Below are positions 24,767 through 35,400 of a stretch of DNA of 59,149 bases, one piece after another. The DNA comes from Nemertoderma westbladi (lineage: Eukaryota; Xenacoelomorpha; Nemertodermatida; Nemertodermatidae). The number at the start of each line of letters is the position of its first letter. The stretch's first letter is position 1. The position numbers and the translations under genes are program-made. The DNA is taken from the NCBI GenBank assembly GCA_032718475.1, contig JAUCBJ010003416.1, positions 1 to 59,149 on the forward strand, written 5' to 3'. Under the pieces are notes generated by a model. The model did no database searches, had not been told where the DNA came from, and worked only from the letters and a program-made list of their open reading frames with translations.

Positions 24767-24789
24767 CCCCCCCCCCCCCCCCCCCCCCC
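24767..24789 (+). repeat. Poly-C run (23 C)
   Basis: An uninterrupted homopolymer inside the inverted-repeat element. Confidence 0.9.
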
Positions 24790-24950
24790 TTCAATAATTT
24801 TAACCTTTCATTTATGACGTTTTTTTCTTAAATATTTCGTATCAAACAATATATAACTACTGTATATAAAATCTATTATACACAAGTTTGATATCAGATC
24901 AACTATGATTTACTACAGTATAATAATGCACGTGAAAGATTTATCAGTTA

Positions 24951-25187
24951 TCACGTTTTTTCTTTTGTTTCTTCTTTGGCCTTGGGTTCGAATTTTGAGT
25001 TCCGTCGACCGGGTGTTTTTCGCTCTTGGGGACGTTCTTCGGGGGTCTGTAAATGGCCCAAATGGTGGAGATCCAAGGTATCGGAAGTTGCGGAAAAAAG
25101 ACAGTCCATCCACTGGTGGAAGTTCCGGGTTGAGACTCGTGGAGGGTTGGCCTCTAATTCTTCAGTCGGGACCGTATCTCGTCGCGA
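24951..25187 (-). other. GC-richer open segment, possible exon or captured fragment
   Basis: On minus, 78 codons are open between TGA at 25188-25190 and TGA at 24951-24953. The translation is ordinary in composition (for example NFHQWMDCLFSATSDTLDLH, then a basic tail with PEERPQERKTPGRR). Overlapping frames on + are also open (24905-25279), so openness alone is weak evidence. I recognise no family. It stands out from the AT-rich interior of the inverted-repeat element. Confidence 0.25.
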
Positions 25188-25691
25188 TCACGTATGTGCA
25201 GATTCCTCAACCATCGCATGTTTGGCAGTCCGTTTTAACTTTGTATTCTTTCACCCGAAGATGTATCGGTAGAGCGTAGTTTGGCGATCGCTGTGTGTAA
25301 TAAACATACATAGTTACTATGTGAAAGATTGACTTTTTACTTAAAATGTTAAAATTTTCCACGTTCATGATAAAAGTCTCTAATTTCGTTGATGATGTTC
25401 TTTACATCGAATGTATTTTATAATATTAAACAGGGAAGTCTTCATTATTTATAAAATGTTTGTTAACGAAATTAATCAATGATAGATGGAACAACGTAAT
25501 GCTACAAGTTTTAAGAAATAATATCAAGATTTGACTGTGAATGGAAGTGTTTTAATGTCGTACTTCAAATACTTCTCACAGTTCGGCAATGTCACCTACG
25601 AGTTAAATATAAAAAATTTTTAATTCCTAAGTCATTGTTGTACGTTATTACCAAAAATTGTTTACTGTAAGAAAAAATTACAATTTTAAGT

Positions 25692-25838
25692 TCACTCAAC
25701 CCATCGATATCAATGTTATCCTCTCAACTACAGCTTTGGATACCCTTCGAAATGGATTCTACGTAAAATTTTACATATATAGTGAAAAAATGGTGCTTTC
25801 CTCACCTTTGTCGTGATTTTTTCCCTAAGCCACCTGAC
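25692..25838 (-). repeat. Right terminal inverted repeat
   Basis: The inverted partner of 23320-23470. Shared landmarks are ACAGCTTTGGATACCCTTC, TTCTACGTAAAATTTTACA and GGTGCTTTCCTCACC. Confidence 0.9.
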
Positions 25839-25840
25839 TA

Positions 25841-26060
25841 TTAAGCATGTAAAAGTACTTATAAATAATAATAATGATCTGGTGCAAATAAGTCATACAC
25901 ATATGGTAGTTGCGATAGTGAATGACTCACAAACAAACTACAGTCCCGCTCTCAAAAAGCATTCCTTTGATCAAACATTGATCAAACTTTGATTTGTATA
26001 ATTTGCCAATTAATAGACCCTCTGCCCTCCAAGCGTGATTATATTTCAGTATATACAGTA
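25841..26060. other. Short spacer between inverted-repeat element and LINE copy 2
   Basis: AT-rich unique sequence; nothing recognised. Confidence 0.5.
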
Positions 26061-26080
26061 AGATAGATAGATAGATAGAT
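26061..26080. repeat. GATA/TATC microsatellite at LINE 3' end
   Basis: Five tandem GATA units on +; on minus they form the tail of LINE copy 2. Confidence 0.9.
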
Positions 26081-26399
26081 TTATTTATACATTATGTAAA
26101 AACAATAACAAATACACCAAACAATGTACCGGTATAAAGGTATTGTCCAACATAACATATAGGATTACCCCTAAAGCTTTGCAGCTTATTTCCAAGGGGG
26201 TCCTTTATGTTACTTGGTTACAAATACAATATTACACTACGCTAACCTAAAACCCATATAAAACGTAATTACACTATGTACATGTACAACTTTACCGAGA
26301 GCGTGACAATGCCCGACTCAACGATAAAGATGTAATGTACAGAACAATTTCATACTGTATAAAACATAATTACAGTATAAATAGTAAATAATTAATAAA

Positions 26400-26687
26400 C
26401 TAATAACTTACTGTAGGACGATTGTACCTATTTTTACATTGCACACGGAGGTGAGATTTAACTGCAGATTTAAAAGAATGTTGATTATCTAGGTTTTTAA
26501 TTTCATTAGGCAGAGCGTTCCAATTTTTAATGCCGTTAAAAAAGAAAGTATCAGATTCGAAGGATTTACAATTCGGGAGGTAGAAGTTTGAAGCACTAGC
26601 TCTGGTACTGTAAGAGTGTGTATCGCGTACCCTGTTGAATTTTTGTTTTAGGTAATTGGGACATTTACCATTATACACTTTATGCAC
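26400..26687 (-). pseudogene. LINE copy 2: C-terminal domain
   Basis: The segment with HSYSTRAS, NFYLPNCKS, FFFNGIKNWNALPNEIK and SFKSAVKSHL is the conserved end of CR1/L2-group ORF2 proteins. A 3' UTR of about 320 bp separates the stop from the ATCT tail. Confidence 0.85.
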
Positions 26688-26849
26688 ATGGTTAAGGCGT
26701 AGTTGCTTAACTCTACTATCTAAGTTAAGTAATCCAGATTCAGAAATGTCATCTGGAGTTAGGTGGTGCCTAGGTTTGTAGTCTTATAAATCGTACTACT
26801 TTTATTCTGAGCTACTTGTAATTTACATTTAAGCTGTTTGGTTAAGCCT

Positions 26850-27311
26850 TCATACCAAGAAGAGCATGCATGCATAGTCCATGTGACACTGTTTTAAATA
26901 AGAGCAAAGTAACTTGCGGGAGTCGGTATTTAAACTATTTTTATTTCTGTATAGAAACCTAAGCCTACTGTTAAATTTCGAGAAAATATTTTTCACTGTG
27001 CTTTCTCCTGATAAGCAGTTATCCAATGTGGCGCCTAAATATTTAACTTCCTTTTTATTTTCAATCTTATGTCCATTACTAGTGACTTCAAACTTAGTTA
27101 CCTTCTTTAACTTTCTTTTGGAACCAAACAAAATACTTTCAGTCTTACCGTAGTGAATGGATAGCTTATTATCAACCAACCACTCATTACAGGATTCTAG
27201 AACTGCACTTAACGTTTGGGAAATATGGATAGGATCTTTATGAGAGAAAATAAGAGCACTGTCGTCGGCATATAAAATGAGTTTAAAATCGGGATCTATA
27301 CTACTTATCAT
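26850..27311 (-). pseudogene. LINE copy 2: RT palm with YADD
   Basis: It contains LILYADDSALIFSH (the YADD catalytic box), then WLVDNKLSIHYGKTESILFG and EVKYLGATLD, as in CR1/Jockey-type RTs. It ends in a frame break near 26850. Confidence 0.87.
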
Positions 27312-27728
27312 ATCATTTACATAGCATACAAAAAGCAGAGGACCTAATATACTACCTTGCGGTACACCACAGGTAATCTCTTGTACAGTAGACTGCGATT
27401 TGCTAATGACTACAGTTTGACCTCTGTCTGACAGGTAGGACTTCGGACTTGAACCAGTCTATAGAACCTACACCCATCAGGCCTCACTTACCAAGCAGAA
27501 TTCCGTGATCTACAGTATCGAAAGCCTTTTGTAGGTCCAACATTACCATACCAGTATATAAACCCTTTGCGTTATTACATCTAATTGTATCAGTTAAGTT
27601 AATAAGGCAGGTGTCTGTAGAATATGATTTACGAAAGCTGGACTGAAGTTCATAGATCAGATTTAGCCTACTAAGATGTGCTTCCAGCTATAGAAAAACA
27701 GAACGTTCTAGAATTTTAGATACAATAC
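27312..27728 (-). pseudogene. LINE copy 2: central RT, broken into several frames
   Basis: RT motifs are readable only by changing frames: SFRKSYSTDTCLINL, MVMLDLQKAFDTVDHGILL (first catalytic aspartate, near 27500-27545) and CGVPQGSILGPLLF (near 27330-27370). At least two indels lie between them. Confidence 0.8.
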
Positions 27729-28440
27729 TTATAAGATACTAACAGGTCTGTAATTACAGGGTTCTACTTTACTATTATTTTTATAAAGAGGAACAACCTT
27801 AGCTAATTTCAGTTCGTCTGGTACTACATTATCTACCATAGAGTAATTAATAATAAAAGTAATAGGCACTTTAAGTACTTCAGCACCATCCTTAAGAAAA
27901 CGGGCAGGTATTAGGTCTAGACCGGTACTTTTTGAGGCTGATAGGCTAAGTAGATTTTGAAAAACGAAATCCTCAGAAACGGGTTTTAAAAATAACTTTT
28001 CTGAATTTTGTAACTTTTCTAAATAAAAATTATTTAGAGTTTCGGACCCTATACTATATTTATTACTTGATAACGGTAACTTCTTAACTAAATTAGAGGC
28101 AACATTAGTAAAATAATTATTAAATAAATTACTAACTAGAGTATGATCATGTACCAGCTCACCGTTATCTTGCAGAGCAATATTCGATTTAGATTTAAGG
28201 TTTTTATAACCTAAAGATTTTAGGGTAGACCATAAACTTTTAGGATTATCTTTATTCTCATTTATTTTGTTGTACAAATATTCAGATTTAGCTTTTTTTA
28301 TTTCCCGTTGGACAAAGTTTCTATATTTGCAGTAATTATTATAATCAGCTAAAACACGGTATTTCCTAAATTTATACAAATAGTTATCTCTTTCTCTTAT
28401 ATTACTAAGAATACCCGAGGTCTTCCAGGGAAGGCTCGGG
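27729..28440 (-). pseudogene. LINE copy 2: linker and N-terminal RT
   Basis: The homologous part begins near LPWKTSGILSNIRERDNY. It runs through a lysine/asparagine-rich linker to the RT blocks SKSTGLDLIPARFLK, LAKVVPLYK and NYRPVSIL, where a stop falls at 27729. The open frame extends upstream to 28580, but those residues look unrelated. Confidence 0.85.
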
Positions 28441-28562
28441 ATCAACAGTAAGATCAACTGCAGTAAGGCAGTAAGGTCTGTTGGCCTATAGCAGTCTGGC
28501 TGCCTGGCAGTATGGGAATGACATTTCACTTCAACACAGCTATAATGGCGTACAGCAATATA
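28441..28562. other. Spacer, nothing recognised
   Basis: It lies between the LINE truncation point and the satellite remnant. Confidence 0.4.
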
Positions 28563-28628
28563 GGTGGGATCTAAGTTCATCCAAGATCTAAGTTCATTCA
28601 GAATCTAAGGTGCTCTAGGATCTAAAGC
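28563..28628. repeat. Remnant of the GATCTAAGTTC satellite
   Basis: GTGGGATCTAAGTTCATCC, AGATCTAAGTTCATTC, GAATCTAAGG and GGATCTAAAG follow one another. They match the degenerate tail at 19451-19760, some 8.8 kb away, in the same orientation. Confidence 0.8.
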
Positions 28629-29404
28629 CGAGGATCCCTTCAGCCCTTTTATCTGTCTCGAATGCAGGCTTTTATAGTGCCGGTACCTATTCAGACAGTC
28701 AGATAACACTGTCTGATTGTAATGTATTGCTGTATTGATGCAGTAATGTGGCCTACCTAGTCAGCTAGTAGGCCTACTGCAGTACTGTAGTACAACTCCA
28801 ATAGGCCTACTGTTATATGTTAGGCCTAGGCCTATAGGCTAGAGTAAATACCTACATTGTCCTGAATTTTAATGATATACACTATACAGATATAGGATAG
28901 GCCTAGGCCCTATAATGTCCGGAATATTTCACAACTTTTGAATGAACAGTAAACCACCAGCAGATGCACGTGCGAGCAGTTGCACTCTCATGGCTGGGCC
29001 ATGCAAAAGCGATAGAAAAAATTTAGTATTTCTGTATACTGCAGTACTGTTATATTTCTGTATTATAGAAGAGTATTTCTGTATATCTGTATATATCCAG
29101 ATATGTACCGGTATTTTCTTTTGTGCATGAGTGTTAGGCCCATTTGTGTCCAATTTTGTGTATTTGGGCATTTAGTAGGACCACTGGCAGGCTGGACACT
29201 GCGGCTGTCGCTGTGCAGTATTAGTGTTGCAGTAATGCTGTAATGATTGATGGGATAGGCCTACCTGTTGTTTAATCCGATTTGTTTATTTTTAAACTCT
29301 ATACAGCTATATAGGCCTACAGATATACAATCATAATATTGCAATATTCAGCTATTGCTACTGTTTTGATAACATTATCAAGTCAACTGCGAAGGTGGTA
29401 ACAA
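28629..29404. other. 5' flank of the CaMKII coding start, rich in TAGGCCTA palindromes
   Basis: Promoter and 5' UTR, if they are here, cannot be placed; an upstream non-coding exon is possible. AGGCCT occurs at least six times between about 28760 and 29320, often as TAGGCCTA and twice back to back with a neighbouring GGCC. An in-frame TAA at 29399-29401 precedes the start codon. Confidence 0.5.
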
Positions 29405-29496
29405 ATGAAGGAGCATGGTAAAGAGAACATGAATTCCACTCCTGTAATTACTACGAAATTTTCTGATACCTATGACTTAAAGGAGGAAATTGGAAA
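29405..29496 (+). CDS. CAMK2: CaMKII coding exon 1
   Basis: It encodes 30 residues plus two bases of Lys31. Start ATG 29405 is fixed by an in-frame TAA two codons upstream. The N-terminus ([15 protein letters not shown]) is about 10 residues longer than vertebrate Ca[19 protein letters not shown] is the conserved part. The donor is AA/GTAAGT. Confidence 0.93.
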
Positions 29497-32181
29497 GTAA
29501 GTTAGACCCTGTATTTTTCTATATGATAATATGATATGGATAAAAAGGTAAAACATTACCGGTAGCTAGCTTAGCTATTTAGGTTAATTGGATTGAATTT
29601 GTTTAATCACATAGGCTATCTGGACCAACCATATTAGTGAAATACGGTAGACAACTTACTTTATATATTTTCCAATCATCGGTTCAAAACATAACTTACA
29701 CTTAGAATTTCAAAATTCTGTCAACAAGTTTTATTGGTTAGTAAGTCCATTCACTAAAAATTTCCAACGAATTAATTTCAAATGACGGAGTAAGTTAATT
29801 TTGAATAACTGAATAAAGCAAAAAAAGATAATAATTATTCTGAGCTAAATGGGTTTAAAGTTTGAACCTTCCCGCGCAAAATCGTGTGTCTCTGTGACTG
29901 TCAATGGTTTATTAAGATATAGCCATGAATGTCGCATTTAAGGAAGCAGACCCATGGAATTTACACTACGGGGGTTTTCGTGGTTGCTGATTTGAATAAT
30001 TCGATGTCAGTTTTCAAGTTTGGCTAAATCTAGTCTGTTTGTCGGAATGTCTCTGTTTGTTGCATTGTCCGTCAAAATATAATAAAACACACGACATGGC
30101 TAAAAGTTTCGCTACGGGGGTTTTCCTGTTCAGTGATTATTTCGGTATCAGTCTGTATGCCGCGATACACATTTTTTCTGGAAGATGATTTTAATTTTAT
30201 TTTTATGTAATCTGCTTGATGATAATTGACTTTCTTCTGCGTAAGTATATAAAACATTTTACGCAACAAAGACTAAGCAACAAGGGATGTCATATTATAA
30301 TATCTACGGAATGTTTAAGCGGCCCTACTAGTCTATGGTATTCGCCGTATGAGGCTCTAACGTGATAAACTTTGTGGAATGTGGTGGTTTGGTTCTTGCT
30401 ACGTCCGAAACTCTATCAAAAATGTACCCCCCACCCCACCCGTACGGGACAAGAGAATGAATAATCGCCGATTTTAGACTCAAGTATGCCAGTGACCGGT
30501 TCTTTTAAGGATAGATCGGACTAACCAACTATACTTCTTGATTTTCTTTCTATTTCTGCTACAGGGGGGCCTTTAGTATTGTGAAGCGGTGCATCCATAA
30601 ACAGTCGCATCAGGAATATGCTGCTAAGGTGATAAATACCAAGAAATTATCTGCTAGAGGTAAGAATAATAGTTAACTTATAGTGCCTATCCGGTTTGAA
30701 CGTTGTCTATCTGTACCTGGCTGGCTCGTTTCGATTACACATAAATTTTCACTCATCAATTAATATGTATCGAGCTCATACTATCTCTATTTCACATTTC
30801 ATGATTATATATTTTATTATTTTATTATATTATTTATTTATTATATATTTAAATTATGGTTAATTTTGTATTCGATTTGGAAAATTAGGATGGTGGCGGT
30901 GGGTAATGTGCAGTGTGGTGTGTTGACGAATAGTTAAAGCCTTGGACACAATCAGGGAGGTACTTTACTATTTTAACATCTCCCCTTTAGAGCATCGAAT
31001 ATGATTAGGGGTCATCCATAAAAGACGTCCGAGCTAGAGGGGGGGGAGGGGGGTCGGCCAAATCCGGACATTTACGGACAGGGGGGGGGGGGGGGGGTGT
31101 AGCAAAATTCGGACGTCTGTTTTTAAATTTTTTATTGTCAACTTTGCAGCCCATATGGCCAAATGTAGTCTAAACTTAACTTTGGGATGGGCACCTAGGC
31201 CCCGCATATTTAAAGTGAAAGTAAACGTTTCAGTTTCAAGTTTCAGAATCTGGGGAGACGGCCAACCTAACCCTTGATGGGTGTACCTGTACACTGTACA
31301 GTATACGTGAAGTTTATCATGTATTACAATGTATTAAGCCCGTACCGTAACGCTATATTATACTGGCTAATAAGTAGTTTCAGTTTGATAATGTACTGGT
31401 CAGTACTGCGGTCCCCTATTCTTTACTAGTGCCCACTCCCGGCAGGCCTAAGGCTGCACGATAAATAGGCTACCGGTACCGGTAATAACTCCCAGCAATG
31501 TCGGAATACAATAAATTTATCGAACTATATAGAAAGTCGCATAGCGAGTTATTTGAGGACAAAGATGTGATCGGGACCGACATATTTGAGGCAGAGTGTG
31601 GCCAGGTCATCGTTGAGGCAGCGTGTCGCCAGGTCATCGTTGAGGCAGAGTGTGGCCGGGACAAAGTAGGTGATGATGAAGCGAAGGTTGCGGATTATGG
31701 GGAGGATGTGATGCCAGTTTTCACTACGTTCTCATCACCAATTTGGGAGGAATCATTCCTAGCTGACTCGTAAACTACAGTATTTTATATAGTTTTCTAT
31801 ATATATTAGTACTGTTAATATTAGTAGTCGCCCCCCTATTTGTACAATGTACAGCAATAATTCGTGTATTTGTTTTCTGTTTTATTTTCTAAAATTCGGA
31901 CGTCCGAATAGGGGGGAGGGGGGGGGGGGGGGGGTCAAAAACCGGACATTCGCGGACAGGGGGGAGGGAGGGGTCCAAAAATTCGGGATTTTCTCGGACG
32001 TCTTTTATGGATGACCCCTTATAAGTTATTTAATAGTATCGGTATATATTATTATATTAAACGATGTTAAAAGATATTTATATATTTTATCATATTATAT
32101 TTTTCATATATTATTATTTAGATTTTCAAAAACTAGAAAGAGAAGCAAGAATATGTCGGATGTTAAAACATTCCAACATAG
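29405..32181 (+). CDS. CAMK2: CaMKII (calcium/calmodulin-dependent protein kinase II), 5' coding exons 1-3, gene continues outside window
   Basis: Three short + strand segments splice in phase into the start of a CaMKII catalytic domain. Coding segments are 29405-29496, 30565-30659 and 32122-32181. Donors are GTAAGT (29497), GTAAGA (30660) and GTGAGT (32182); acceptor AGs are at 30563-30564 and 32120-32121. Intron phases are 2, 1 and 1. Exons 2 and 3 are 95 and 60 bases, as I recall for vertebrate CAMK2 genes. The protein so far has 82 residues: a variable 20-residue N-terminus, the glycine-rich loop IGKGAFSIV (29-37), catalytic Lys52 in [11 protein letters not shown], and the alpha-C Glu70 in [12 protein letters not shown]. 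CaMKII is a cytoplasmic and synaptic Ser/Thr kinase, activated by Ca2+/calmodulin and assembled into dodecamers; the regulatory and association domains would be encoded further 3'. The next exon is not in the remaining 27 kb. Confidence 0.95.
29970..30160 (+). repeat. Two copies of the dispersed 130-bp module in CaMKII intron 1
   Basis: GGGGGTTTTCGTGGTTGCTGA, then GATGTCAGTTTTC, TAGTCTGTTTGTC and TCCGTCAAAATA, followed by a second GGGGGTTTTCCTG and GTGATTATTTCGGTATCAG, repeat the landmarks of the cluster at 7840-8405 in forward orientation. Confidence 0.6.
30565..30659 (+). CDS. CAMK2: CaMKII coding exon 2
   Basis: It follows a pyrimidine-rich tract and ACAG. It completes Lys31 and encodes [20 protein letters not shown], then [11 protein letters not shown], giving the rest of the nucleotide-binding loop and the catalytic lysine. 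The donor is AGAG/GTAAGA. Confidence 0.95.
31008..32018. mobile_element. 1-kb inverted-repeat element in CaMKII intron 2, TTA flanks
   Basis: The outer ends are GGGGTCATCCATAAAAGACG on the left and its complement on the right, about 26 bp each. They are flanked by TTA at 31005-31007 and 32019-32021, a 3-bp duplication of the kind made by PIF/Harbinger-like elements. Inside both ends lie ATCCGGACATTTACGGACAG-like segments and long G runs, but these are on + at both ends, so the subterminal parts are direct repeats. No transposase is seen. A 91-codon frame at 31498-31773 holds three 27-bp repeats (GAGGCAGAGTGTGGCCAGGTC) and resembles nothing I know; I treat it as doubtful. Confidence 0.82.
32122..32181 (+). 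CDS. CAMK2: CaMKII coding exon 3
   Basis: Acceptor TTATTTAG; encodes [20 protein letters not shown] plus the first base of the next codon. Donor ATAG/GTGAGT. The 39-bp satellite starts 236 bp downstream, in intron 3. Confidence 0.95.
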
Positions 32182-32417
32182 GTGAGTTGAGTGCAGTTTA
32201 TGTTTATTCTAGACATGGTAGCTGGTAGGCCTAATAGTGATCCATTATGTACGATATGGGCGATTGGTTCCTTCTTCGTAGTCATGGTAACTATGACTGG
32301 ACTCTCATACCCCATAACACCCAGAACGATTTATGAGACCTACCATTTGAGATAATTACAATGAATCACCCAAAATAATCATTATAATTTTCGTTGGGCT
32401 TGGCTTAACAAATTAGG
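32182..32417 (+). other. Start of CaMKII intron 3 before the satellite
   Basis: Unique sequence with a TAGGCCTA near 32226; no exon seen. Confidence 0.6.
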
Positions 32418-35400
32418 CAACAAAACAATACAGTTCCATAGTGCTATATAATGTCACAACAAAACAATACATTTCCATAGTGCTATATAATGTCACAACA
32501 AAACAATACAGTTCCATAGTGCTATATAATGTCACAACAAAACAATACATTTCCATAGTGCTATATAATGTCACAACAAAACAATACAGTTCCATAGTGC
32601 TATATAATGTCACAACAAAACAATACATTTCCATAGTGCTATATAATGTCACAACAAAACAATACAGTTCCATAGTGCTATATAATGTCACAACAAAACA
32701 ATACATTTCCATAGTGCTATATAATGTCACAACAAAACAATACAGTTCCATAGTGCTATATAATGTCACAACAAAACAATACAGTTCCATAGAGCTATAT
32801 AGTGTCACAACAAAACAATACAGTTCCATAGTGCTATATAATGTCACAACAAAACAATACAGTTCCATAGTGCTATATAATGTCACAACAAAACAATACA
32901 TTTCCATAGTGCTATATAATGTCACAACAAAACAATACAGTTCCATAGTGCTATATAGGGTCACAACAAAACAAGACAGTTCCATAGTGCTATATAATGT
33001 CACAACAAAACAATACAGTTCCATAGTGCTATATAGTGTCACAACAAAACAATACAGTTCCATAGTGCTATATAGGGTCACAACAAAACAATACATTTCC
33101 ATAGTGCTATATAGGGTCACAACAAAACAAGACAGTTCCATAGTGCTATATAATGTCACAACAAAACAATACAGTTCCATAGTGCTATATAATGTCACAA
33201 CAAAACAATACATTTCCATAGTGCTATATAATGTCACAACAAAACAATACAGTTCCATAGTGCTATATAGGGTCACAACAAAACAAGACAGTTCCATAGT
33301 GCTATATAATGTCACAACAAAACAATACAGTTCCATAGTGCTATATAGTGTCACAACAAAACAATACAGTTCCATAGTGCTATATAATGTCACAACAAAA
33401 CAATACAGTTCCATAGTGCTATATAATGTCACAACAAAACAATACAGTTCCATAGTGCTATATAATGTCACAACAAAACAATACATTTCCATAGTGCTAT
33501 ATAATGTCACAACAAAACAATACAGTTCCATAGTGCTATATAGGGTCACAACAAAACAAGACAGTTCCATAGTGCTATATAATGTCACAACAAAACAATA
33601 CAGTTCCATAGTGCTATATAGTGTCACAACAAAACAATACAGTTCCATAGTGCTATATAGGGTCACAACAAAACAATACATTTCCATAGTGCTATATAGG
33701 GTCACAACAAAACAAGACAGTTCCATAGTGCTATATAATGTCACAACAAAACATTACAGTTCCATAGTGCTATATAGTGTCACAACAAAACAATACATTT
33801 CCATAGTGCTATATAATGTCACAACAAAACAATACAGTTCCATAGTGCTATATAATGTCACAACAAAACAATACAGTTCCATAGTGCTATATAATGTCAC
33901 AACAAAACAATACAGTTCCATAGTGCTATATAATGTCACAACAAAACAATACAGTTCCATAGTGCTATATAGAGTCACAACAAAACAATACATTTCCATA
34001 GTGCTATATAATGTCACAACAAAACAATACAGTTCCATAGTGCTATATAATGTCACAACAAAACAATACAGTTCCATAGTGCTATATAGGGTCACAACAA
34101 AACAATACACATCCATAGTGCTATATAGTGTCACAACAAAACAATACATTTCCATAGTGCTATATAGTGTCACAACAAAACAATACAGTTCCATAGTGCT
34201 ATATAATGTCACAACAAAACAATACAGTTCCATAGTGCTATATAGAGTCACAACAAAACAATACATTTCCATAGTGCTATATAATGTCACAACAAAACAA
34301 TACAGTTCCATAGTGCTATATAATGTCACAACAAAACAATACAGTTCCATAGTGCTATATAGGGTCACAACAAAACAATACACATCCATAGTGCTATATA
34401 GTGTCACAACAAAACAATACATTTCCATAGTGCTATATAATGTCACAACAAAACAATACTGTTCCATAGTGCTATATAATGTCACAACAAAACAATGCAG
34501 TTCCATAGTGCTATATAATGTCACAACAAAACAATACAGTTCCATAGTGCTATATAATGTCACAACAAAACAATACAGTTCCATAGTGCTATATAATGTC
34601 ACAACAAAACAATACAGTTCCATAGTGCTATATAATGTCACAACAAAACAATACAGTTCCATAGTGCTATATAATGTCACAACAAAACAATACATTTCCA
34701 TAGTGCTATATAATGTCACAACAAAACAATACAGTTCCATAGTGCTATATAGTGTCACAACAAAACAATACAGTTCCATAGTGCTATATAGTGTCACAAC
34801 AAAACAATACAGTTCCATAGTGCTATATAATGTCACAACAAAACAATACAGTTCCATAGTGCTATATAGGGTCACAACAAAACAATACATTTCCATAGTG
34901 CTATATAGGGTCACAACAAAACAAGACAGTTCCATAGTGCTATATAATGTCACAACAAAACAATACAGTTCCATAGTGCTATATAGTGTCACAACAAAAC
35001 AATACAGTTCCATAGTGCTATATAATGTCACAACAAAACAATACAGTTCCATAGTGCTATATAATGTCACAACAAAACAATACATTTCCATAGTGCTATA
35101 TAATGTCACAACAAAACAATACAGTTCCATAGTGCTATATAGGGTCACAACAAAACAAGACAGTTCCATAGTGCTATATAATGTCACAACAAAACAATAC
35201 AGTTCCATAGTGCTATATAATGTCACAACAAAACAATACAGTTCCATAGTGCTATATAATGTCACAACAAAACAATACAGTTCCATAGTGCTATATAATG
35301 TCACAACAAAACAATACATTTCCATAGTGCTATATAATGTCACAACAAAACAATACAGTTCCATAGTGCTATATAATGTCACAACAAAACAATACATTTC

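Larger units (their letters stand above)
23320..25838. mobile_element. 2.5-kb element with about 150-bp terminal inverted repeats, TA flanks
   Basis: The left end (23320-23470) and right end (25692-25838) are near-identical inverted copies, starting GTCAGGTGGCTTAGGGA and ending at the matching complement. Both are flanked by TA (23318-23319 and 25839-25840), compatible with a TA target duplication as in Tc1/mariner-like elements. The interior (23471-25691) is AT-rich and has no recognisable transposase, so the element is non-autonomous or carries captured DNA. It contains a 23-C run (24767-24789) and a GC-richer segment at 24951-25270. The superfamily is inferred only from TA and the ends. 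Confidence 0.8.
26061..28440 (-). mobile_element. 5'-truncated, decayed CR1/L2-group LINE (copy 2)
   Basis: On minus the RT and C-terminal region are present but split over several frames, and no endonuclease is found. LINE-like coding starts at about 28440. The 3' end is marked by four to five ATCT repeats on minus (26061-26080), the short tandem tail typical of CR1/L2-type LINEs. The 5' truncation and frame breaks show a dead copy. It differs in sequence from copy 1, so it is a separate family. Confidence 0.88.

Noticed and set aside
28929-29171. Short open frames on both strands upstream of CaMKII exon 1
   Set aside because: Low-complexity YTDIQKYSS-type sequence without homology features; overlapping frames on both strands are equally open.
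31498-31773. 91-codon frame in the intron 2 element as a gene
   Set aside because: It is largely three 27-bp repeats in a non-autonomous element. Kept only as a note in the element entry.
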